A stretch of 61,635 bases of DNA from a virus. Numbering within the stretch: the stretch's first letter is position 1; the number at the start of each line of letters is the position of its first letter. This document shows positions 1 through 6,724 of the stretch, one piece after another. The stretch spans positions 1 through 61,635 of IMG/VR virus record IMGVR_UViG_3300042520_001691; one strand, written 5' to 3'. The notes below the pieces were generated by a model. It had not been told where the DNA came from, made no database searches, and saw only the letters and a program-made list of their open reading frames with translations. The position numbers and the translations under genes are program-made.

Positions 1-403
1 GCGCAGCTTTGGCAGCAGCCTCGCGCTCGGCAAACGGCGCATTGATCGCGGCGGCTAGCGTTGCCAGCGTCGCGCGTGCGGCGTCGTATTTCGCGCTGTT
101 GGCTGCGAGCTTGGATTGCAGGTCGGCGTATTCCGCGTCAATCGCCGTCCAGTCCAGCGCGGCGAGCAATGCCGTGGCGTGGCGCTGGTCTTGCGCGGTC
201 ATTGCGGCGAGTTCGGTAACGGCCTTGTCGCGCGCTGCGTTGGCGTCGGCGAGTTCGGCGGCTGCTTTGTCAGCGGCGTCTTTCGCCGTGGCCTGCGCCG
301 CCGCGAGTGCGTCCGCGCCTTCTTTGCGAATGGCTTCAAAGTGAGCGGTGATGTCGAGCCAGAGTTGGCCGGATTCAGTTTGGATGTCGAATAGTGATTT
401 CAT
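1..403 (-). CDS. Coiled-coil protein, truncated by the window edge (wraps to the right end)
   Basis: The frame starts with ATG at 403 (MKSLFDIQTESGQLW) and has no stop before position 1. Joining position 1 to 61635 adds HLLKQ and a TGA at 61619-61621, giving 139 residues. The protein is rich in Ala, Lys and Glu with long helical stretches and no membrane segment or recognisable domain. It lies 18 bp after the fibre gene boundary at 421 and just before the small membrane gene at 61622, so it probably belongs to the end of the lysis cassette or is a virion accessory. The leader is A/C-rich (CAACAACCCACAAACCC) with no Shine-Dalgarno. No function can be assigned. Confidence 0.75.
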   Translation of the reverse strand, partial: MKSLFDIQTESGQLWLDITAHFEAIRKEGADALAAAQATAKDAADKAAAELADANAARDKAVTELAAMTAQDQRHATALLAALDWTAIDAEYADLQSKLAANSAKYDAARATLATLAAAINAPFAEREAAAKAA

Positions 404-421
404 GGGTTTGTGGGTTGTTGG

Positions 422-2911
422 TTAAGCGAGGGTGCAGCCGTTGTTAATGAATACCTGCCAAACGCTATTCAGGTAGCGCATTTCAATATTGTCGAGAGCG
501 TCATTCATGGTGATTGTTCCGGCACCGCCCCATGCCGGATTTGTCACGGTGATTACCGCATCGAAGCCGCCGTCTGTGATAAATGAGATGACTTTTCTCT
601 GCCCGTTCGTTCCCGCTGCCAGCGTCGTCGTCGTGTTGGCAGTTCCTGTGTTTGCGATTGTCGTCACCTCTGTTGTCAGGCTGACCGCTGCCACCGCGCC
701 GTTGCCACTGAGCGCCTGCGGAGTCGAGATATACGCTCCGTTGCTGGTCAGGTTGCCCGTGAGCGTCGTCGCGCCGGTCACGGCGAGGGTGCCGCTGGCG
801 GTCATATTGCTCGCGGTGATTGGGCAGTCTGCGCTATTGTCAGAGAGGCGCGCTTTGAGCGTCGTTGAAGACGCTTCCCTTCTCCATGCAGGGTATGAGG
901 CAGAACTCAAATTCCCAAAGTTTAGCTGGGACGCAACATCCGTGTAAGCTAAATTTCGCATTGTAACAATCCCTTCCGCTGCGATTTGGATTCCGCCGTT
1001 GTGTCGGCTGCCGATAAACCCTTCCGCATACACAGGCCCATTCGCCCACATTCCACCGCCTGACACATTCAGCCCCCCACCAATAACTACCGTCGTTCCG
1101 CCGAGGAGTGTTTCTCCGGTGCTTTTCACACGACATTTACTGACACCATCGACCAGCAGATTCATCAAGTCCTGCGTGCCGTCGCCATTCACGCCGAAGT
1201 AGGTGCCAGCAGTGTTCAGCGTCGTGCTCGCCGTCGCGTTCGCGTCGTTGATATAGACGAGCGGGAAGCTGGTCGTGCCGGTGCCCGCGAACGGAACGCC
1301 CGTGAACTTCATCGCAGTTACCGATGCCGCGCCGCTCTTGCTGTTGATGTTCTCCGCCGTGAACGCGTTCGCCCCCTCCAGCGTCGCCAGCGTGCCCGTC
1401 AGCGGCAGCGTAACCGTGCCCGTGCCGAGCGCGCCCGTGGCAGGCGCAAGCGTCGTGGTGCCCGATGTGGCGTTGCGAAAGCCGATGTTGCCCACGGCGC
1501 TGCCTGCGGTGCCGAGGAGGATGGACGTGGTTGCGCTTGCCGTTAGCGTGGTGAATGTGCCGGTCGCCGCTTCAACGGTGCCGAGCGTGCTGCCGTCCGT
1601 CGTGACTCGCAGTGTGCCCGTGGCTGGCGTTGTGAGGAATGTCTCATGCCCCCCGGTGCCGTCATGCACGATCAAACCGGAGCCAAGGTCTGTGCAAATA
1701 TCCACATAACCGCCAGTCAAGCCAGCGTTGATCATCAGGCGTTCGGATGAACCCCCGCCGAGACGCATCCACGGATGACCAGCCGTCACCTGAGTCGCGC
1801 TGTTGTATGGATTTATATCTATTCCAAGCGTGGCGACGCTTGGATTCTGCGCAGTTAGGATAGCTGCGCTCACTATGCCGCTGCCAACAGTGATACTGCC
1901 AGCAGTGAATGATGGAAGCGCAAGCACGCCAGTCGCCGACACAGATAGCGTCGAGCTTCCGCTGGTCGCTCCGTTCAGCACGATGCTGCCGCCGGTGCCG
2001 CCGTTCGTGCCGAGGGTGAGGCTGCTGGTGCCGGTGATTGTCGTCCCCGCAACAGTATCCGGCGTGGTCGCGCCTACCGTGCCGTTGATGTTAATGCTCG
2101 CCGTGCCGGTGGCGTTCGTTAGGACGATTGCGGACGGGGTGCCGAGGGCGGGCGTCGTGAAGCTCGGCGAGGTAGTCATCGCCACGCTGCCGGTGCCGCT
2201 GATTGTCAGTAGTTCCGGCGTGCCCGTCCCGGCTGTTGTGCGCCCCACAACGCGAGCCGTTGACATGTGCGCCAGTTTCGCGAGCGTGATGGTGTCGTTG
2301 TCAATCGTCCACGTCGCGCCGGTGTTGCTGACTGTTATATCGCCCTTGTCGCCGTCGCTCACGGAGCTTGTAGCATTCAGCGTCGTGCCGCTCATCGCCA
2401 GGCCGGTGCCGAGCGTGACAGCAACCGGAAGCCCGGTGCCGCCGCTCGAAGCCTGTCCGAGCAGTTGCGACGCGGACAGGTTCAGTCCGAGATTCGTTGC
2501 GGCTTGCAGCTTTTTCGCCGCCGTGAGCGTCTGCGCGTGCCCGTGCGCCACCCAATCCGCATCCGGGTCGTCCAATCCGCTGAACACCTGCGCGGAGGCA
2601 TCCAGATCCGGCGCGTCGATCACATTCAGCGTGTCCGCGTTCGCTGCGATGTGCTTCAGCAGCGCGGCATCGGCGCATTCCACCTTCCAATACGTTCCGG
2701 CCGGAGTGAGTTCATCGTTCCGGGCGACCACCTGCGAGAAGTTCCCGCTCCCGTCGGTGGTCGCGGAAAGAACCGCGCGCAGGACGACGCGGTTGTTCGA
2801 TGTCCAGTGCGTGTTCCGAGGCGCGCAGAGCGTGAAGCTCACCACCGCGCCTGTTGCCACCGCGCCGTCGTCGCGGTAAATGGTTCCGGTCAGCGTGCAG
2901 GTGAGTCCCAT
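422..2911 (-). CDS. Tail fibre / receptor-binding protein, 829 aa
   Basis: This is a large, low-charge protein rich in Gly, Thr, Ser and Ala. The N-terminal ~130 residues form a beta-rich head (MGLTCTLTGTIYRDDGAVAT). After it come the LQAATNLGL segment common in phage fibres and long runs of short beta repeats (GTSSLTLGTNGGTGGS, GATSGSSTLS), as expected for a trimeric shaft. The C-terminal part (NGQRKVISFITDGG, WQVFINNGCTLA) resembles fibre tips. A TTPDTVAGTT segment recurs in the other fibre gene at 51516-53753 (TTPDTIAGTT), so the two share a module. It ends the structural operon downstream of the portal. The start has no Shine-Dalgarno. The fibre assignment is by composition and position, not by a conserved domain. 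Confidence 0.8.
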   Translation of the reverse strand: MGLTCTLTGTIYRDDGAVATGAVVSFTLCAPRNTHWTSNNRVVLRAVLSATTDGSGNFSQVVARNDELTPAGTYWKVECADAALLKHIAANADTLNVIDAPDLDASAQVFSGLDDPDADWVAHGHAQTLTAAKKLQAATNLGLNLSASQLLGQASSGGTGLPVAVTLGTGLAMSGTTLNATSSVSDGDKGDITVSNTGATWTIDNDTITLAKLAHMSTARVVGRTTAGTGTPELLTISGTGSVAMTTSPSFTTPALGTPSAIVLTNATGTASININGTVGATTPDTVAGTTITGTSSLTLGTNGGTGGSIVLNGATSGSSTLSVSATGVLALPSFTAGSITVGSGIVSAAILTAQNPSVATLGIDINPYNSATQVTAGHPWMRLGGGSSERLMINAGLTGGYVDICTDLGSGLIVHDGTGGHETFLTTPATGTLRVTTDGSTLGTVEAATGTFTTLTASATTSILLGTAGSAVGNIGFRNATSGTTTLAPATGALGTGTVTLPLTGTLATLEGANAFTAENINSKSGAASVTAMKFTGVPFAGTGTTSFPLVYINDANATASTTLNTAGTYFGVNGDGTQDLMNLLVDGVSKCRVKSTGETLLGGTTVVIGGGLNVSGGGMWANGPVYAEGFIGSRHNGGIQIAAEGIVTMRNLAYTDVASQLNFGNLSSASYPAWRREASSTTLKARLSDNSADCPITASNMTASGTLAVTGATTLTGNLTSNGAYISTPQALSGNGAVAAVSLTTEVTTIANTGTANTTTTLAAGTNGQRKVISFITDGGFDAVITVTNPAWGGAGTITMNDALDNIEMRYLNSVWQVFINNGCTLA

Positions 2912-2971
2912 ATTAAAAGTATTGTTCCGCTAAACGTCGTGAAGCCCGGTGAGGTCGAGCCGGCGCGGGGG

Positions 2972-3235
2972 TTATTGTGAGGCGGGGCGATTCATCAAGG
3001 TGCAGGTTCCGCTGGTGAGCGTCACGGCGGTCGCGCCGCCGGGGAACATCAGGAATGTCCCCGCCTTCACGGTGACGGATGCGGGCGATCCCGTCCACTT
3101 GGCGCACGTCAGGGACGCGATCACGGTGTCGGTGTGGGCGAAGATGCCGGAGAACGGACCGGTGTTGGCGCTTGTGCCGGTCACATACACACCGCCGTTC
3201 GCGTCGTAGATCGAGTTGAGGTCGAGGGTTCGCAT
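2972..3235 (-). CDS. Small putative structural protein, 87 aa
   Basis: This short beta-rich, Gly/Thr/Ser-rich protein (MRTLDLNSIYDANGGVYVTG) contains two cysteines and resembles a small head- or tail-surface protein. It starts 6 bases after the stop of the preceding gene, with leader TAAACCGAA before ATG. It lies between the 203-residue virion-type protein and the long fibre. No family is recognised. Confidence 0.65.
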   Translation of the reverse strand: MRTLDLNSIYDANGGVYVTGTSANTGPFSGIFAHTDTVIASLTCAKWTGSPASVTVKAGTFLMFPGGATAVTLTSGTCTLMNRPASQ

Positions 3236-3241
3236 TTCGGT

Positions 3242-3853
3242 TTAGTAAGGGCCGGCGATATTCCCAATGGCCGTTGTGAAAGTGGTCGGCGGAGTGAATG
3301 CCGTGAGGGTTCCGTAGGTCTGTCCGGTCTGCTTTCCGGTGGCGTGCCTGCCGACCGCGTGCGTATTATAGCGCGCGGTCGCGCTGCTGTACTGGACCTG
3401 AATGAAATAGGTGGCCGGACCACTGGCGACATAGGGCGCAGCGAACGGAATGCGCTGGTAGGCGTCCGTGCCGCTGCCGGCAGTGCTGGCCGACTGAGCC
3501 GCCGCGATAGGGTTTCCGAGCGCGTCCGCGAGTCCGACGGTCACGTTCCCTGTCACGTTGCTTCCGTTGAAAAGCTCAATTCCGGTGATGGTGCAGTTTG
3601 CTGGCACATGAATTTCACTGAGATAGGTTTCGGTGATGACCGGCGTGGAATCGGTGCCGTCGGTCGAGGCCTTCGCCGGGTGCTCTCCGGTGTTGATGCC
3701 GCGAGGCGAGATGGCGTTGTTCGGAGCCTGAAGTCGGATGTTTCCGTTCACATCCACGAGGCCGCGCGCGAGCGTGGCCGCAGGCGGCTCCGCGTTTGAG
3801 ACGCCGAGATTGGTTTTGAGGGTTTCAGCGGTACGAGGTTCGATTTGATTCAT
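3242..3853 (-). CDS. Putative structural/tail protein, 203 aa
   Basis: The N-terminal third looks helical (MNQIEPRTAETLKTNLGVSN). A beta-sandwich-like C-terminal part follows, rich in Thr, Ala and Gly (TITGIELFNGSNVTGNVTVG), consistent with a decoration or tail protein. It sits between a small gene after the portal and the fibre genes, in the same direction with 6-10 base gaps. No catalytic motif is seen and the family is unknown. Confidence 0.65.
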   Translation of the reverse strand: MNQIEPRTAETLKTNLGVSNAEPPAATLARGLVDVNGNIRLQAPNNAISPRGINTGEHPAKASTDGTDSTPVITETYLSEIHVPANCTITGIELFNGSNVTGNVTVGLADALGNPIAAAQSASTAGSGTDAYQRIPFAAPYVASGPATYFIQVQYSSATARYNTHAVGRHATGKQTGQTYGTLTAFTPPTTFTTAIGNIAGPY

Positions 3854-3862
3854 GAGAGTGTT

Positions 3863-4195
3863 TTAGGTGGTGGTTTCGGTGGCGCGGGCTGCGTCCGGTT
3901 TCGGTTCGGTGATGTCAAGCGTAATTCGGTGCTCGTGCCCGAGGGTTTTCCCGCAGTCATTCGCAAAGGTTTCCGGCCACTCGGCGAGCCGCTTCACGGC
4001 GAGCCATTCGGACAGTGCGGCCTCGCGATCTTCCTTCGATTCTTTGCGGTCATGGATGAGATTGTCGAGCCTCGTGAGTTCCTTTCCGGCCGCTTCGCGC
4101 AGGAACCAGATGAAGTCCGGTTGCGCGATCAGGCGGGTGATGCGACCGAGCCCTTCGGCGGCGATTTTGTGGTTGTGCGCCTGGGCGGGGCTCAC
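3863..4195 (-). CDS. Small protein coupled to the portal gene, 110 aa
   Basis: The start is a GTG at 4193-4195 that overlaps the portal stop as GTGA. A longer reading frame extends upstream but would run inside the portal, so I reject it. The product (MSPAQAHNHKIAAEGLGRI) is helical and charged, with RKESKEDREAALSEWL in the middle. Translational coupling to the portal suggests a head or neck role, but there is no recognisable domain. Confidence 0.65.
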   Translation of the reverse strand: MSPAQAHNHKIAAEGLGRITRLIAQPDFIWFLREAAGKELTRLDNLIHDRKESKEDREAALSEWLAVKRLAEWPETFANDCGKTLGHEHRITLDITEPKPDAARATETTT

Positions 4196-6435
4196 TGCGC
4201 GGGTGCTCCGGTTTCGGTTTCGCCGGCTTCTTCCGCGCCGTGCGCGCCGGGCTGCGGAACCGCCGGCATGACAAACTCGGGATTTTTGAGCGTGAAGTCC
4301 TGCTTGGCCTTCTGCGCTCGCTCCTCGGGGCTCGCGGGCTGGAATCCCATCTCCGTTTCCCACTGCGCTTGCACGCTCGGCGGGCAGTCCTTGTAGGCGA
4401 TGGCTTCGCGCGTCTCGCGGCGGAGTTGCGCCTGTGCGGACTGCTGGCTCTTTTCCTGCCACACCTTGATCTCCTCGTCGGAGATGTTCGGGCAAAGCTC
4501 ATCGGGATCGGCCACTTCGAGCGCCTTGAGTTGCGAGAGGAATAGCGGACGCAGCGTGCGCGCCACTTCCGGCATCTGCGCGCGCGTCATGTGGTATTTC
4601 TCCGCCACTGCGAGCGCCTGCTGGTTTGTGGAAAGCATCTCGGACGAACGCGAGCGCGTGAGCAGGAGTCGGATTTCCCGCTCGATGGTGCGCGCCTCCT
4701 CGCGGTTGATCGTGAGCAGCATCTTGCCGTCCTTGGAAAGCAGAAGCTCGGTGTCGCGGATGTTCTCCAGCACGATTGTCACCACCTGGCCCATGATCCC
4801 GATGATCGCCTTCTGGTGCTGGATCTCGCTGTTCTTGATGAGCAGGTTGCTCGTGCGCTCGATGTTCAGGATGCCCGTCGCCGTCCGGCTGCTATTCAGG
4901 TCGCTCGCGCTGGCGTCCTTCGCGCCGATCACGCCGAACATCAGGTTGAGCTGCTGCTGCGCCATCGTGAGCAGTTCCAGCCCGATCTCGGATTTCTCCG
5001 TGAGGTTCACGTTCCACATCGGCGGGCGGTGATCCTTGTCGTAGCCCGGCTCCACGTCGTAAATCTTGTCGCCGCCAAATTCCACCTGCGCGCCGTTCTT
5101 CCACTCGCGCACCGCCATCGGGTCTCGGAACGTGACGCTGTTCTCCTTGCTGTCCTTGATGTTGAAGCGGTTAAACTGCGCGTCAATGTAGGTGTCCTGA
5201 TCGATCACCGCCTGGATCACGCCCTCGCCATACCAGCGGTTCGGAACGCGCGCGACGCCGGGGATCGCTTCAAACGGGCGCTTGTGCATCACGTTCGCGA
5301 GGTATTCGTAATACACGAGGTCTTCACAGCTCCGGTCCAGCACGCAGAAAATCTCCTCCTCGAATCCGTCGCCGTCGGCATCGAAGCGCACGTAGCACTC
5401 GGCCATGCGCCGGAAGATGTTCAGGCGGCTCACGACGGTATCGCGCTGTTCGCCGTGCGTCTCCTTCGCGCGCATCTCGCCGCTGCCCTCGTCCGTCACG
5501 CTGCCGGCCCAATACTCGTCGAAGCCCTCGTATTCGCCGTAGGTCTCCTTGATGCGCTGCGGCGTGTCGTCGTAAAGCTGGAACACCGCGTCCGCCTCGT
5601 GAATGTCCGGGCACCGGAGCGGGCAGAGGAATGATCGGTAGTCCACTTCACGGCACTCGACGCCCTCAAATTGGATCAACTCCTGCGGGAGCCGGTCGAA
5701 CTGCTTGTATTGAAACTCTCCCTGCCGCATCACGAACAGCGGATCTTTCTCCAGTCGCGCCTGCTCCTCTACGTTCGGGTCGGGCAGAAAGTCGTCGTTC
5801 TCATAGACCATGAGGCCGTTCGGTGTCTTGATCGGCTCGCCGTTCGCGTCCACGAGCACCACTGCGGGGCCGACGTAGGGCGTGCTGCGCTTGATCCAGC
5901 GGATCTTCACCACGCACTCGTTGCGGATGAGTGCGCTGCGAAGGGCGGATCGAAGTTCCGTCTGCACGTCGCTCTGGTCCACGCGCTGCTGCACCAGTTC
6001 CTCCACCGCGCGCGCTGTCTGGTCGTCGCCCACGTTCTGATATTTCACCGCGGCGAAAAATGGGCGCGTGCCGAGAAGATCGTCCGCGGCCTTGCTGTGC
6101 ATCTCGCGCACGAACCGCTGTGCCGTGCCGAGCGTCAGGTTGCTCTTGTCGAAGACGCCGCCATACATCGCCGCGCGCCAGGAGTTGTCGTTGTCAAAGA
6201 GATCCTGATACCGCTTGCGCCGGTCCATCCACGATCCGCCGTCCACCGCGCCCTCGCCGCTCAGTCCCATCTCGCGCTGAAGCTCCGTGATCCGCGTCAG
6301 GCATCGGTGTTTCAGTTCCTCGCGTTGGTCGGGCGTGAGTTGCAGGTTCGTCTTGAACCGCGTCGGCGCCGGGGCCGGGGGTAGAACGGTGAAATCGTTC
6401 CCGTCAAACGCGGGCTGTGGCTTGGGAAGTTCCAT
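4192..6435 (-). CDS. Portal protein, 747 aa
   Basis: The portal forms the dodecameric ring at the unique head vertex through which DNA is packaged and ejected. Length, composition and position fit the large portal proteins of short-tailed phages. The first third holds the clip/wing type sequence (AMYGGVFDKSNLTLGTAQRF). The middle holds acidic loops and an aromatic-rich segment (FRRMAECYVRFDADGDG), followed by RWYGEGVIQAVIDQDTYIDA. The long helical C-terminus includes a Gln-rich helix (LLTMAQQQLNLMFGVIG). The frame is open upstream to 6531 but would cross a tRNA gene. ATG at 6435 (MELPKPQPAFDG) lies just after a conserved upstream element and is the likely start. It follows the tRNA and precedes the GTGA-coupled 110-residue gene. 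Confidence 0.85.
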   Translation of the reverse strand: MELPKPQPAFDGNDFTVLPPAPAPTRFKTNLQLTPDQREELKHRCLTRITELQREMGLSGEGAVDGGSWMDRRKRYQDLFDNDNSWRAAMYGGVFDKSNLTLGTAQRFVREMHSKAADDLLGTRPFFAAVKYQNVGDDQTARAVEELVQQRVDQSDVQTELRSALRSALIRNECVVKIRWIKRSTPYVGPAVVLVDANGEPIKTPNGLMVYENDDFLPDPNVEEQARLEKDPLFVMRQGEFQYKQFDRLPQELIQFEGVECREVDYRSFLCPLRCPDIHEADAVFQLYDDTPQRIKETYGEYEGFDEYWAGSVTDEGSGEMRAKETHGEQRDTVVSRLNIFRRMAECYVRFDADGDGFEEEIFCVLDRSCEDLVYYEYLANVMHKRPFEAIPGVARVPNRWYGEGVIQAVIDQDTYIDAQFNRFNIKDSKENSVTFRDPMAVREWKNGAQVEFGGDKIYDVEPGYDKDHRPPMWNVNLTEKSEIGLELLTMAQQQLNLMFGVIGAKDASASDLNSSRTATGILNIERTSNLLIKNSEIQHQKAIIGIMGQVVTIVLENIRDTELLLSKDGKMLLTINREEARTIEREIRLLLTRSRSSEMLSTNQQALAVAEKYHMTRAQMPEVARTLRPLFLSQLKALEVADPDELCPNISDEEIKVWQEKSQQSAQAQLRRETREAIAYKDCPPSVQAQWETEMGFQPASPEERAQKAKQDFTLKNPEFVMPAVPQPGAHGAEEAGETETGAPAQ

Positions 6436-6445
6436 GAGTGTCCGC

Positions 6446-6478
6446 CGCGTCCTGCATCGGTTTCGCGGAGTCAAGCCG
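6446..6478 (-). promoter_or_regulatory. Conserved upstream element 1 (before portal)
   Basis: The minus strand reads GCTTGACTCCGCGAAACC then GATGCAGGACGCG, ending about 10 bases before the portal ATG. Closely similar sequence precedes the 22174 and 59506 starts. It could be a phage-type promoter (TTGAC box) or a post-transcriptional signal. No standard -10 box is evident at 16-18 bp. Confidence 0.45.
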
Positions 6479-6482
6479 AAAT

Positions 6483-6559
6483 TGGTTGCAGGAGCGGGAT
6501 TTGAACCCGCGTCCTCTTGGGTATGAGCCAAGCGCGCTACCGGACTGCGCCATCCTGCG
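6483..6559 (-). tRNA. tRNA-Met(CAT), initiator-like, CCA encoded
   Basis: The minus strand folds into a 77-nt cloverleaf. The acceptor stem G2-C71 to A7-T66 is capped by an unpaired C1 and A72, the diagnostic C1:A72 mismatch of bacterial initiator tRNAs. The anticodon loop is CTCATAC with anticodon CAT, the T arm has the TTCAAAT loop, and the 3' end encodes ACCA. Two features differ from textbook initiators. The D stem has C11:G24, as in elongators. Only two of the three conserved anticodon-stem pairs next to the loop are G:C (T29:A41, G30:C40, G31:C39). It lies between the polyvalent gene and the portal, 5 nt after a structured RNA. Confidence 0.9.
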
Positions 6560-6564
6560 ATTTG

Positions 6565-6676
6565 TTCTCTGAGATGCGCGGGCGGCTGCTACCCGCTTCG
6601 CGGTTTTGCGGACCGCTTAGGCTGGACCCGGCACCCTTTCGAGGTGTTGCCCCGGTTCCCCGCGCAACTCAAAGAA
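6565..6676 (-). ncRNA. Candidate structured RNA immediately upstream of the tRNA
   Basis: Minus-strand bases 6676-6659 pair with 6582-6565 over 18 positions, with one U-U mismatch and one G-U pair. The wobble works only on the minus strand (it would be C-A on the plus strand), which supports that orientation. The enclosed 76 nt can form at least two further hairpins: GGC/ACC with GGU/GCC at 6651-6630, and GCGGU with ACCGC at 6616-6600 (7-nt loop CCGCAAA). It ends 5 nt before the tRNA 5' end, so both are likely co-transcribed. It matches no family I recognise (not SRP, tmRNA or RNase P). Confidence 0.5.
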
Positions 6677-6686
6677 CTGCGGTCAT
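6669..6686 (-). other. Five-codon mini-ORF (MTAVL) entering the structured RNA
   Basis: The recurrent start motif TCCGAATCATG occurs here, directly before ATG ACC GCA GTT CTT TGA. The last three codons and the stop overlap the 5' strand of the long stem at 6659-6676. A ribosome translating it would disrupt the stem, as in leader-peptide attenuators. Whether it is translated is unknown. Confidence 0.3.
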
Positions 6687-6724
6687 GATTCGGATGTTCC
6701 CCGCGCGTTGGCAAGCGGAAAATC

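Noticed and set aside
6436-6531. Longer portal start at 6531
   Set aside because: The extra N-terminus would be translated from the tRNA gene and upstream element.
6565-6676. Plus-strand resemblance to the 5' end of enterobacterial 6S RNA (CTCTGAGATG)
   Set aside because: The match is about ten bases, the element is far shorter than 6S RNA, there is no central bubble, and the wobble pair favours the minus strand.
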